In this document: piece after piece, positions 1-8,625 of the stretch
How the letters are laid out: the number at the start of each line of letters is the position of its first letter
Numbering within the stretch: position 1 is the first letter of the stretch
NCBI RefSeq assembly: GCF_003515065.1
Contig: NZ_QXGH01000022.1
Span: 62,001 to 126,000 of the forward strand
Origin: Nocardioides immobilis
GTDB lineage: Bacteria; Actinomycetota; Actinomycetes; Propionibacteriales; Nocardioidaceae
Direction of reading: 5' to 3'
DNA: 64,000 nucleotides
Notes under the pieces: generated by a model
The model's database searches: none
What the model saw: only the letters and a program-made list of their open reading frames with translations
Told to the model about the DNA's origin: nothing
Made by a program: the position numbers and the translations under genes

Positions 1-164
1 AGCGACGAGGTTCGTGCTGCGATGTACCCGAGCTGGCTCACCGCGTCGAACGAGTACGCCTCGGCCACTGCCGCCAGCTCGAGCCCGTTGCGCTCGTAGT
101 CCTGCAACAGCTCGACCGTCTCCCCGAAACCGCCGGAGTAGTCCACAATCATGCCAAGTCGCAC
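1..164 (-). CDS. Luciferase-like (LLM class) F420-dependent oxidoreductase, N-terminal part
   Basis: Only the first 54 codons are present; the gene runs off the left edge. The start is GTG at 164, chosen because an AAAGGAA ribosome site lies just upstream (171-177); an internal ATG at 152 is less well placed. The product begins VRLGMIVDYSGGF and continues with AEAYSFDAVSQLG, the first strand and helix of the TIM barrel in luciferase-like flavin/F420 enzymes of actinobacteria. These enzymes move hydride to or from F420H2 on hydrophobic or CoA-bound substrates. It starts 28 bases after the small ORF at 193-306 and is probably the last visible gene of the mce transcription unit. The family call is fairly safe; the substrate is unknown. 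Confidence 0.75.
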   Translation of the reverse strand, partial: MRLGMIVDYSGGFGETVELLQDYERNGLELAAVAEAYSFDAVSQLGYIAARTSS

Positions 165-192
165 TGGTTGTTCCTTTCGTGTCAGCTGTGGT

Positions 193-306
193 TCAGGGCC
201 ACAGCAGTACGGAGAGGGCGAGCGGCACCATCAGGGCCCAACCCTCGAAGATCACGCGCCGACGAGCGGCGCACGCTTCAGCTCGATCGACGTCGATGGT
301 TGCCAT
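193..306 (-). CDS. Small single-pass membrane ORF (37 aa) after mceF
   Basis: A 37-codon ORF starting ATG at 306 with a strong GAGGAGG site just upstream. That site overlaps the predicted true stop of mceF (TGA at 322-320). The peptide has a charged start (MATIDVDRAEACAARRR) followed by a hydrophobic stretch, EGWALMVPLALSVLLWP, long enough for one membrane pass. In the uncorrected frame these codons are read as the tail of a 432-residue MceF, so the ORF is independent only if the mceF frameshift is real. I do not recognise a family. It could be a small subunit of the transporter or a chance reading frame with a good ribosome site. Confidence 0.4.
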   Translation of the reverse strand: MATIDVDRAEACAARRRVIFEGWALMVPLALSVLLWP

Positions 307-319
307 CTGCTCGACCTCC

Positions 320-1491
320 TCAGGGGGCCACGCACTCCGACGCGTCGCCCTCGCGACGTGCCGGACTCTGGGGGCAGGGGATTTGCGAGCGCCTCGGACC
401 GCGCGCGGGTCGTCGTGCGGCGCCTTGCAGAACACCAGCGGGTTCTTCCGGGGCGACGTGTCGAACGGTGAGGCCCACTGCTCTGGTGGGACGAACCCCT
501 CGATGCACTCCGGCGGGTCGTCGAAGTTGGCCAACGAGAGTCGAACCGCCTTGTCGTCGAGCGCAGGCATGGTCACCGACTGGACCGTCGCGACGGCGAG
601 CGGGTAGTCGCTGAGGATCTGCCTGAGGTACGGGTCGTACAGGTTGAGGACTCTGGACACCGTGTTGGTGGCCGTCAACAGCGGTGGGAGGTCGGTCTCC
701 AGGTCGTCCAGCAGCACATTGGTGGTGTCGGCGAACTCGGGACCGCGATCCAGCAGAGCACGGATGTCCGCGTCGCCGGCCCGCAGCTCTGCGGTGACCT
801 GGGCGAGGTTCTGGGTGAGGCGTCCGATGTTCTCCGACTTCCCGTTGATCGTCTCGAGCAACGGGCCGGCGTCCCTGATCAGGGCGGCGGTCTGTTCGAA
901 GTTGGCGTCGGCGAGGGAGATGAACTCGGCGCTCGCGTCGAGGATGGTCTGCAGCTCGCCCGTCCTGCCGTTCAGCCCTGCGCTTGTCTCCCGCAGCAAG
1001 GTCGCGAGCTGCTTCTCGTCCAGGCTCTCGACCAGCGCGTAGACGTTGTCGAGCACCGGTCCGATCTCGACTGGTGCCGAAGTGCGCTCGAGCGGGATCA
1101 GGTCGCCGTCCGCCAGCGTGGCGTCCTCGGCCTCGCCGGACTCCACGGGCACGAGGTCGACGTACTGCTCGCCGACCGCCGATCTGCTGTGGATCTCCGC
1201 GCTGACGTCCGACGGGATGTCGGTGTCGGTGGCCAGGTTGAGACGCGCGACCAGACGGTCGCCCTTGACCTTCATCGACTTGACCTTGCCGACCGGGTGG
1301 CCGAGATAGGTCACCTCGGCCCCTTCATAGAGTCCGGCTGCCTGCCGGAACTCCACGTCGACCTCGTAGCGCTGGAAGCCCAGCGTCTCGGGAACCCGGA
1401 GGAACGTCATCGCGAGCGCGACGATCCCGATCACGGAGGCAATGCCGAACGCGATCAGCTGCTTCTTGATGAGTGGCGAGGCGCCCTTCAT
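320..1491 (-). CDS. mceF: MceF, substrate-binding MCE protein, with apparent C-terminal frameshift
   Basis: Last of six MCE subunits of this Mce lipid importer. An N-terminal membrane anchor (about residues 8-28) is followed by the MCE domain (about 38-120) and a long helical tail. Near the C-terminus the conserved cysteine-rich segment reads ECIEGFVPPEQW, then VFCKAPHDDPRAVRGAR; this normally continues NxPCP. In the reading frame it turns into unrelated RKSPAPRVRHV residues, while the -1 frame carries on as QIPCPQSPARREGDASEC and stops at 322-320. One base therefore seems to be missing near 370-378. Without the fix the ORF continues to 193 and gives a 432-residue protein ending in the small membrane ORF. 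Start ATG at 1491 overlaps the mceE stop. A sequencing error is possible. Confidence 0.8.
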
Positions 1492-2740
1492 GAGTGTCCT
1501 CCTGTGAGACCACCGAGCAGTCCTTCGAGTGAGGGCAGCGGAGCCGACTCCTGACCTGGATTCCCCGAGTCCTGCTCGCCCGCCTGCTGTCCGTCGTCCC
1601 GCGACGGGCCCTGACCGACTTGGAGCCCGTTGAGCAACCCGGTCACGCCGCTCATGGTGCCGCCGAGGCCGAGTGAGTCGAGCAGGGCTCTCACGTCCAA
1701 CCCGGGGAAGCCAGGCATGCCGATCCCGCCGTCCGGGGTGATGAACCCGTTGAGGAGCGCGTCGTTGGTCAGGTCGAGGATCAGGTTGAGGTTGCAGTAG
1801 GACCCACGGCAGGCGTTGGTGACCGTCTCGGGGGCGAAGGGGAAGGTCACAGCGAACCCGAGCGCAGAAACCGTCGCGTCACCTGCGGCCACGATGCCGT
1901 TGAGGACGGGCTGGAGGTTCTCCAGATCGGCCACGAGGTCCGATCGGACGTCTCGCACCAGTGGTACGACGACGTCGGCCAGGCCGTCGAGAGCCTGAAG
2001 GGCCTCCGTCACGTCGGGGCGTTCGGTCGCGAGGACGTCGATCGCAGGACCCAGCTCGTCGAGCGCTCGGGTGATCACCCGCCGTTGCCCGGCGTACTTC
2101 TTCGAGACGGACGAGAGATCGCGAACGGTCGCGATGATGTCGTCCTTCTGGTCGTCGAGCGTGCCCAGGAACTCGTCCAGGCGCGGCAGCAGTCACCGAA
2201 CGCTCCATCGTTGCCGGCCAGCACCCGGTTGAGCTCGACGGTGATCGTGCTCAGCTGCTCGAGCCCACCGCCATTGAGGGTGACCGATGCCGCGGAAAGG
2301 ACCTGCTCGGTCGATGGATGGGCACTGCCGCGCTCGAGTGGGATCTCAGCTCCGTCGGCCAGTACGCCCTGGGGCCGGTGGGGCGCCGCTAGCTCAACGT
2401 AAGAAGCCCCGAGGAGGGTGTTGACGCCCACACTGGCGACAGCGTTGGCCGGGAGCTCCACGTCGGGCTCGAGGCTGAGGACTGCCTCGGCATGCCAGTC
2501 AACCGCGTTGATCTCAGTGACGGTCCCCACCGCGATGTCGCCGACCTTGACCTGGGAGTTGGGAGTCAGTGTGCCGACGTCCGGTAGCTCGACGGTCACC
2601 TCCATCGCGCCGTCGCCGGTCCCTGTGCCGCCCGGGAGCGGAAGTTCCCCGATGCCGTCGAAGCTGCAACCTGCCAGGAGCGCGCCAGCCGCGACAGCGG
2701 CGGCCATCGTGGGCCCGACCGAAGCCGCCCGCTTCATCAC
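1488..2740 (-). pseudogene. mceE: MceE-type lipoprotein (LprN-like), broken by a one-base deletion
   Basis: MCE lipoprotein of the first Mce operon. The start MMKRAASVGP leads into a lipobox LLAGC with the lipidated cysteine at residue 25; the MCE domain follows. After residue 183 the frame breaks: the sequence reads GGT GAC TGC TGC (minus strand, around 2197-2189) where GGT GAC CTG CTG is expected. Adding one C between 2192 and 2191 restores LLPRLDEFLGTLDDQK and joins the downstream frame, which runs from about 2078 to 1488 and ends in a low-complexity Gly/Gln-rich tail. Both halves look conserved, so either the lesion is recent or it is a base-calling error. The ATG at 2740 overlaps the mceD stop, and the repaired stop at 1488 overlaps the mceF start. 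Confidence 0.8.
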
Positions 2741-3885
2741 AGGCCTCCCAGCAGGATGAGAAGGGCGGACAGCAACTGCTGTGACCCCGGGCTGCCGGCG
2801 ACCTGGTTCAGCAGGTTGCCGAGCAGACGGTCACACAGCTGCTGGGTGCCCTGTTCGTTGGTGCCCGCTGCGCCGCCGATCGCACCGCAGATGAGGGCTC
2901 CCGGCGAGTTGATGTTGGCCGCGTGCATGTCGACGCCCACTGCGTTCTGCCGCTGGTGGTAGGACTCCGTGAGGTTCTCCAACGCGTTAGGTGCCACGTG
3001 GAGGATCTGGGCGAGGTCGCTCTGTTGACGGGCGACGACGCCGACGACGTCGGTCAGTCCGCGCATCGTTCTGGTGAGCCGCCCCCGGTTCGCCTTCACG
3101 AATCCCTCGACGTCGCCGACGGCTTTCGACAGATCCCGCAATGCCGCGCGCACGAGGTGCTTGTCGTCGGCCAGGAGCTGGGACACGGCATCGAGTCGTT
3201 CCAGGAACTCACCGATCTGGACGTCGCTCTGACCGAGCGCGTCGACGAAGACCTGCAGGTTGCGCACCGTGGAAAACGCGTCATCGCCGCCAGAGTTGAG
3301 CACGTCGATGGCACCGGCGAGGTCGGCGATCGTCTGGTTGATCGTGCTCCCCTGCCCGTCGAGGGCACCTGCCGCAGCATCGACCAGGTCTGACAACGCT
3401 CCGTCCTTGTTGGCGCCCCGGGGCCCTAGAGCGACGGCCAGGTCGTTCAACTGGCCCTTGATCTCGTCCCACTCGACGGGAACAGCGGTCCGAGCCTCGG
3501 GGATTGTTGCTCCGTCGTCGAGCTTCTCTCCCCCTGTGTACTGCGGAGTCAGTTGGATGTACCTGCTGCTCACCAATGACGGGGCAACGATGACGGCCTG
3601 GGCCTCCGCGGGGACGTCGATGTCACCGTCGACGTGGAACTCCACCCGGACCCGCCCGTCCTCAGGCTTGATCTCGTCGATCTTCCCGACAGGTACGCCG
3701 AGAATGCGGACCTCGTCGCCGGCATAGATGCCGTCGGTGCTCGAGAAGTACGCGACCAGTTCGGTCTGGTCCGCCTTGTTCCACGCAGCGCCGGCGACAC
3801 CGAGCAGGACGATCAGCACCAACGGCACGGTGAGCCACGGTCGGGGCGGCTTTGGCGGTCGGGGGAGACGACGGGCGCCGGTCAT
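2737..3885 (-). CDS. mceD: MceD, MCE family substrate-binding protein
   Basis: 382-residue MCE protein. A proline- and arginine-rich cytoplasmic start (PRPPKPPRPW) precedes one membrane anchor, VPLVLIVLLGVAGAAW, then the MCE domain with AYFSSTDGIYAGDEVRILGVPVGKID and VSSRYIQLTP, both typical of this domain. The rest is a helical tail with a cysteine pair (GALICGAIGG and QLCDRLL). MCE subunits assemble into a periplasmic hexamer that funnels lipids toward the YrbE permease. Start and stop each overlap the neighbouring genes by four bases, indicating translational coupling. The letter D follows position in the canonical A-F order. Confidence 0.9.
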   Translation of the reverse strand: MTGARRLPRPPKPPRPWLTVPLVLIVLLGVAGAAWNKADQTELVAYFSSTDGIYAGDEVRILGVPVGKIDEIKPEDGRVRVEFHVDGDIDVPAEAQAVIVAPSLVSSRYIQLTPQYTGGEKLDDGATIPEARTAVPVEWDEIKGQLNDLAVALGPRGANKDGALSDLVDAAAGALDGQGSTINQTIADLAGAIDVLNSGGDDAFSTVRNLQVFVDALGQSDVQIGEFLERLDAVSQLLADDKHLVRAALRDLSKAVGDVEGFVKANRGRLTRTMRGLTDVVGVVARQQSDLAQILHVAPNALENLTESYHQRQNAVGVDMHAANINSPGALICGAIGGAAGTNEQGTQQLCDRLLGNLLNQVAGSPGSQQLLSALLILLGGL

Positions 3886-4928
3886 CGCTGACCTCCTGGG
3901 GTCCGATCGGGCGTGCTCACCCGGGGCAGCACGTCGAAGACGTCGATGCTGGGCTGGAGCATGTTGCCCGGCAGCAGGTTCTGCAGGTACGCCGTGAAGA
4001 ACTCGCCCGAGGAGACGACCTCGCCGAGCCCTGTTGCGTAGACCGCCATTCCGCTCAAGGTCTTGCTGAGATTGTCCTTGTTCTGCTGCAAGGTCTCGAT
4101 CACCGTGTTCAACGCGTCCACGGCCGGACCGAGCGTGCGGCGGTTGTCGGCCACGAAGCCGCTCAGCTGCTGCGACATGCTCGAGAGATTCGAAAGCAAT
4201 GCGGAGATGTCCTCACGCCGCTCCACCAGTTCGGCGAACAGCAGGTTCCCCTGGCTGATGACCTCCGTCATGTCGTCGCTGCGCTCGGCGAGGATTGCGC
4301 TGAACTGATCGGCGCGTCCCAGGAGCTGCCGGAGAGCCTCGTCGCGACCGTTGATCGTCGCGGAGATTCGGCTGACTCCTCGCAGAGCCTGCCGGATCTC
4401 CGGCGTCGCCCCCTCCAGAGTGGTGGAGACCTGCCCGAGCGCCTTGGCAACCAGCTTGACGTCGATCCGCGACGTCTCGGTCTCGAGGTCGCTCAGGGCC
4501 TCCGTCACGTCGTAGGGCACCGATGTCCGCTCGACCGGGATCACCGCGCCCTCGGCGAGAGTGCCGTCGCCGAACGACACGAGCTCGAGCGCCTTGTCTC
4601 CGAGGACGGTGTCGACGCTGACCGATGCCGTGGTCTCGTCTCCCAGCTCGACGCCGGCCTCCGTCAAGGTGAACTCGACGGTGACTCCTTCGTCGGCGAG
4701 TTCCACGCTGTCGACACGCCCGACCTTGAGGCCGCTGACCCGCACCGGGTCACCTGCCTTGAGGCCCGCGGCCTCTGGCAGGACGGTCTCGTGATGGCGT
4801 CCGAAGAGGCCGAGGACCGTGCTGACGTTGAGGACGAGCAGGATGGACGCGACCAGCCAGGTGATGACGATCAGGCCCAGCGGCAGCTTGTTCCGCTCGC
4901 GGAACATCTTGATCTGCATCAGTTGCAC
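3882..4928 (-). CDS. mceC: MceC, MCE family substrate-binding protein
   Basis: 348-residue MCE subunit. The N-terminus MQLMQIKMFRERNK is followed by a hydrophobic anchor (about 18-37, IVITWLVASILLVLNVS), the MCE core with GLKAGDPVRVSGLKVGRVDS and VLGDKALELV, and a long coiled-coil tail with a run of heptad-like leucines. It overlaps the mceB stop by 10 bases and the mceD start by 4. Role: part of the periplasmic channel that passes lipid from the outer layer to the inner-membrane permease. Assignment by position and domain pattern is solid; substrate specificity cannot be read from it. Confidence 0.9.
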   Translation of the reverse strand: MQLMQIKMFRERNKLPLGLIVITWLVASILLVLNVSTVLGLFGRHHETVLPEAAGLKAGDPVRVSGLKVGRVDSVELADEGVTVEFTLTEAGVELGDETTASVSVDTVLGDKALELVSFGDGTLAEGAVIPVERTSVPYDVTEALSDLETETSRIDVKLVAKALGQVSTTLEGATPEIRQALRGVSRISATINGRDEALRQLLGRADQFSAILAERSDDMTEVISQGNLLFAELVERREDISALLSNLSSMSQQLSGFVADNRRTLGPAVDALNTVIETLQQNKDNLSKTLSGMAVYATGLGEVVSSGEFFTAYLQNLLPGNMLQPSIDVFDVLPRVSTPDRTPGGQR

Positions 4929-5935
4929 CGTTCTACCTGGCTCCGGACAGCCGGGGTCTTGATGGGCCGGCCACCCGGGCCGGAGATCTTGATCTGGACC
5001 GTGCAGAGGTAGAAGTTGAAGAAGGTGCCGTGCGAGGCGATCCGTTCCAAGGTCTGGTAGGCCGCAGGGAGTGAGTCGAGCACCTGGTTGAGGGTGTCGG
5101 TGTTGGTGTTGAGGAGGCGCGCCAGCCGATCGACGGCGACCACCGTGGACTTGAACGGGCCGCGTGTCCTGGCAAAGAGATCCGTGAGCTCGGCTGCCAT
5201 CCCGTTGATCGCGACGATCGACGTCGTGATCGGGTCGCGGTCCTCGGCGAGGCCGGTCACGAGTCGCTTGAACTGCGTGATCGTTTGCCGCAGCTGTGCG
5301 TCACGTGAGTCGAGGCTTCCCAACAGCACGTTCATGTTGTCGATCAGCGAGGTGATGGCCTCGCTGTCGTCGGCTAGCCCGTTGGTCAGCGAGGCCGTGC
5401 GCTCGAGCAGAGACTCCACCGTGCCTCCGCGTCCCTGGAGGGTCGCGATCAAGTTGGTCGCGAGCTCATTGACCTCGGCCGGTTGGAGGCCGCGGAAAAG
5501 CGGCTTGAATCCGTTGAGCAGCACGTCGAGGTCCAGCGCGGGTGCTGCTTGGCTCGCCGGGATCGTCGCCCCGGCATCGAGGTCTTTGCCGACGCCCGGC
5601 TGCTGCCGGAGCTCGAGGTAACGGTCGCCGAGGAGGTTCTCGTACCGCACCAGGACCTGCGTCCTGTCTGTGAGCTTCTGGTCGGAGTCGACGTGGAACG
5701 ACACCAGGACCCTGTTGTCGTCGATCACCTCAAGCCCGTCGACCTGACCGACACGCACGCCCGCTACACGAACGAGGTCACCGTCCTCCAGACCGGTGAC
5801 GTCGTTCATCTCGACGCGATAGCCGCGGCTGGGACCGATCTGGATCTCTCCGAGCGTGAGGTACAGCAGGCCGGCGGTCAGCGCCCCTACGATGCCGAAC
5901 ACGGCGAGGCGGAAAGCATCTCCACCGATCTTCAC
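4919..5935 (-). CDS. mceB: MceB, MCE family substrate-binding protein
   Basis: 338-residue MCE subunit starting at GTG 5935 (VKIGGDAFRLAVFG), which overlaps the mceA stop as GTGA. An ATG further upstream at 5998 would add a hydrophilic stretch coded within mceA, so it was not used. Anchor about residues 8-27. The MCE domain contains VTGLEDGDLVRVAGVRVGQVD and NLLGDRYLEL. A single late cysteine pair is visible (LCTVQIK and the final RCN). Surrounded by the other mce genes with overlaps at both ends. Family call firm; the letter is positional. Confidence 0.9.
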   Translation of the reverse strand: MKIGGDAFRLAVFGIVGALTAGLLYLTLGEIQIGPSRGYRVEMNDVTGLEDGDLVRVAGVRVGQVDGLEVIDDNRVLVSFHVDSDQKLTDRTQVLVRYENLLGDRYLELRQQPGVGKDLDAGATIPASQAAPALDLDVLLNGFKPLFRGLQPAEVNELATNLIATLQGRGGTVESLLERTASLTNGLADDSEAITSLIDNMNVLLGSLDSRDAQLRQTITQFKRLVTGLAEDRDPITTSIVAINGMAAELTDLFARTRGPFKSTVVAVDRLARLLNTNTDTLNQVLDSLPAAYQTLERIASHGTFFNFYLCTVQIKISGPGGRPIKTPAVRSQVERCN

Positions 5936-7005
5936 TGCGGCGCACCCCTCTCCGGCACCGGGATCTGGCTCGGGGACAAGGCCGGCAGTCCGTGACAATC
6001 GGGCCCGCGGCCGCTCGGATAGTCGGGAAGATCGGCCGGGGCGGTGTACTTGGAGAGCTTGGAGCGAAAACTCACCAGGGCACGCAGCGAGTTATCGGTA
6101 CCACCGATGACGTCCGCCATGATCTTGCGGGTCCGATCGAGGCCGAGGATGAAGCACGGTAGCTCCGAGGAGTACACCCGCAGCGTCGAGCTCGGCAGAT
6201 TGAGTCCGCGGACCAGCGCATCCAGCGCCTCCGCATTGATACCGAGCACCTCCGCGCCCCGTCCCCCGAGGATCGTCAGGTCGGCGAGCAACGTGTGGAG
6301 CGACGCCTGCTTGTCGACGACCGTTCCAGCCGTGACCGTTGCATCGCGCAGGATCGAGATCAATGCCGGTGACACCTCGACCGCGATTCGGGAGAAGCGG
6401 GCGACCTGGAGCAGGTCCTCACGCAGCTGCGGAAGGAGCGGCTGCAGCTTCGTGAGGTACTCGTCGGCCTGCTGCGCGAGCGCGGCGACTTGGTCGCCTC
6501 GGCCGCTGAGGGTGGAGGAAAGAACCGTGAGTGTCTGGTTCAGGTCAGCGACATCGACGCCAGTGAGGACGCGTTGCAGGCTGTCGAAGACGGTGTTCAC
6601 CTCGGTCGTCACGCCCATCGTGCGCAGCGTCGCGCCCGCCGCAAGCTGACCACCGCCGTCTCTTGACACCAGCTCGACGTACTTGGCACCGAAGACAGTC
6701 GTCGAACGGATGTCAGCGACGACGTCGGACGGAATGCCATCGAACTCGTCCCTGTCGATCTCTAGGACGATCTCGACACTGTCGCCGACGAGCTCGACCG
6801 AGCCGACCCGCCCGATCTCGACGCCACGCAGCTTGACCTTGTTGCCGGGATCCATCACCAGCCCAGCCCGCGTGCTCTCGACCGTGACCTCGACCGGATC
6901 TGCGAACGCCCGCGTGTAGAGGGCACCGGTGATCGCGAACCCCGCGACGACCGTCAGGACGAGCCCGAGCGCACCCAGCTTCACCTTGTTCGACTCGTTC
7001 AGCAC
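5932..7005 (-). CDS. mceA: MceA, MCE family substrate-binding protein
   Basis: First MCE subunit after the permease genes, 357 residues. Anchor at about 9-30 (VKLGALGLVLTVVAGFAI), then the MCE domain with GLVMDPGNKVKLRGVEIGRV and TVFGAKYVEL. Typical MceA features follow: the SSELPCFILGLDRTR segment near residue 280 and an RGPDCHGLPALSPSQIP tail, giving two cysteines that could pair. It begins one base after the yrbE4B stop. Mce complexes in actinobacteria import sterols or fatty acids and need an MceG ATPase, which is not in this window. Confidence 0.92.
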   Translation of the reverse strand: MLNESNKVKLGALGLVLTVVAGFAITGALYTRAFADPVEVTVESTRAGLVMDPGNKVKLRGVEIGRVGSVELVGDSVEIVLEIDRDEFDGIPSDVVADIRSTTVFGAKYVELVSRDGGGQLAAGATLRTMGVTTEVNTVFDSLQRVLTGVDVADLNQTLTVLSSTLSGRGDQVAALAQQADEYLTKLQPLLPQLREDLLQVARFSRIAVEVSPALISILRDATVTAGTVVDKQASLHTLLADLTILGGRGAEVLGINAEALDALVRGLNLPSSTLRVYSSELPCFILGLDRTRKIMADVIGGTDNSLRALVSFRSKLSKYTAPADLPDYPSGRGPDCHGLPALSPSQIPVPERGAPQ

Positions 7006-7006
7006 G

Positions 7007-7861
7007 TCAGCCCGCCAGGTGGAAGGTGTTGAAGTTCGCGTAGATCGCCATGCCGATGAGGAGGTTGACGATCATGACGCCGCTTAGTGAGGCCCGGACG
7101 GACCGGCCGACAGCCTCCCCAACGCCGGCCGGTCCCCCCTTCGCGGTATAGCCGTAGAACGTGTGGACGAGCATCACGACGACGACCATGCCGAGCACCT
7201 GGATGTAGGAGAAGACGATGTCCAGCGGGTGCAGGTAGAGGAAGGAGTAGTGGGAGAAGTTGCCCTGCCCGACGTCGTAGAAGAAGACGAGCAGCAGGTA
7301 GTCGGCGAGGAAGCCGCCGAGGGTCGCGAAGACGTAGAGCGGGGTGATCACGATCATCCCGGCGACCACGCGGGTCGTCGCGAGGTAGGGCAGCGACGGG
7401 ATCGCCATCACCTCGAGGGCATCGATCTCCTCGCTGATGCGCATCGCGCCGAGCTGCGAGGTGGTCGCCGCGCCCAGGGTCACCGACAGCGCGACGCCGG
7501 CCAGGAGTGGCGTGGAGAGGCGTGCGGTGAAGAACGCCGCCAGCAGCGGACTGAGCGAACCCACACCGATGCTGGAGGAAGACTCGAACCCCTGGGCCGC
7601 GGCAACCGCTCCTGCGAAGAACGTGATCGAGGTGACGATCACCACCGACCCGCCGACCAGCGCCAGGGCACCGGTGCCGGTGCCGAGCTCGGCGATCAGG
7701 CGGAGGATCTCACCGGGGTGCTTGCGGAACGCACGGGGAATGCCGGCGAACACCCGGGCGTAGAAGAGGCCGTGTTCGCCGAGGGCTTCGACGGCGCGGT
7801 TGGACGAACGGACCATGGACCCGAGACGCGGCGACATGAGGGACATGGGTGCTCTCGTCAC
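7007..7861 (-). CDS. yrbE4B: YrbE4B, Mce transporter permease subunit
   Basis: 284-residue MlaE/YrbE family integral membrane protein, the second of two permease subunits of the Mce ABC-type importer. About five or six hydrophobic helices are visible, with the signature loop GAMRISEEIDALEVMAIPS near the middle. This EExDAL loop contacts the MceG ATPase in the family. The start overlaps the yrbE4A stop by four bases (ATGA), and the stop lies one base before mceA. Length and helix pattern match the usual YrbEB (about 280-290 residues). High confidence. Confidence 0.95.
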   Translation of the reverse strand: MTRAPMSLMSPRLGSMVRSSNRAVEALGEHGLFYARVFAGIPRAFRKHPGEILRLIAELGTGTGALALVGGSVVIVTSITFFAGAVAAAQGFESSSSIGVGSLSPLLAAFFTARLSTPLLAGVALSVTLGAATTSQLGAMRISEEIDALEVMAIPSLPYLATTRVVAGMIVITPLYVFATLGGFLADYLLLVFFYDVGQGNFSHYSFLYLHPLDIVFSYIQVLGMVVVVMLVHTFYGYTAKGGPAGVGEAVGRSVRASLSGVMIVNLLIGMAIYANFNTFHLAG

Positions 7862-8625
7862 AGGACGGCGAACTGGACGAGGCTGATGGAGAGGCTCACC
7901 GGCACGAGGACTGCGACCGTGATGACGACCGCTTGGTTGACCGCGTCACCCACGCCCTTGGAGCCCCCGGAGACGGTCAGTCCGCGATAGCAGGCGATGA
8001 CCGCAGCGATGAGCCCGAAGACGAAAGCCTTGAACATGCTCACGGCGAACTCGGGGATGCCGGTGAAGAGGGGGATGCTCGCGACGTAGGCGCCTGGCGT
8101 GACGTCCTGCAGATAGACGGAGAAGAAGAACCCGCCCACCAGGCCACCCGCGCAGATCAGGATATTCAGCACGAGGGACACCAGGACCGCCGCAACCATG
8201 CGCGGGACGACCAGGCGTTGGATCGGGTCGATCCCGAGGACCTGCATGGCCGCGATCTCCTCCCGGATCGTCCGCGCTGCGAGGTCCGCGCAAATGGCGG
8301 TCCCGCCGGCGCCGGCGACCACGACCACCGTGACGAAGGGGCCGATCTGCTGCACGGAAGCAATGCCGGCGATCCCGCCGGCCAGGTCCAGGGCCCCGAG
8401 ATCCTTGAGCAGGAGGTTGACTTCGAAGATCACCAACAGCGTGAAGCCGAGCATGACCAGCAGCGTCGGCACGAGGGACACCCGGGCGATGAACCACGCC
8501 TGCTGCACCGCCTCGCGCCAGGAGAACCGGCGGGTGAACATGATGACCAGAGCATCGAGGGCCATCGCGAGCACGTCACCGAGCGCCCGCACCGGCTTTC
8601 CAGCGGCAACCGCCGCGGAGCTCAT
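7858..8625 (-). CDS. yrbE4A: YrbE4A, Mce transporter permease subunit
   Basis: 255-residue permease partner of YrbE4B. The start is ATG 8625 (MSSAAVAAGKPVRALGD), with GGGAGG just upstream. The frame stays open further upstream, but that part is arginine-rich shadow sequence inside the preceding gene. The conserved ATP-ase contact loop reads TIREEIAAMQVLGIDPIQRL, and the C-terminal GSKGVGDAVNQAVV segment is typical of YrbE proteins. It overlaps the upstream flavoprotein stop (ATGA), so the oxidoreductase and permease are translated together. Confidence 0.95.
   Translation of the reverse strand: MSSAAVAAGKPVRALGDVLAMALDALVIMFTRRFSWREAVQQAWFIARVSLVPTLLVMLGFTLLVIFEVNLLLKDLGALDLAGGIAGIASVQQIGPFVTVVVVAGAGGTAICADLAARTIREEIAAMQVLGIDPIQRLVVPRMVAAVLVSLVLNILICAGGLVGGFFFSVYLQDVTPGAYVASIPLFTGIPEFAVSMFKAFVFGLIAAVIACYRGLTVSGGSKGVGDAVNQAVVITVAVLVPVSLSISLVQFAVL

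Noticed and set aside
193..1491. MceF as a natural 432-residue protein
   Set aside because: The last 60 residues lose the conserved C-terminal PCP/C pattern, which continues perfectly in another frame with a proper stop and a ribosome site behind it.
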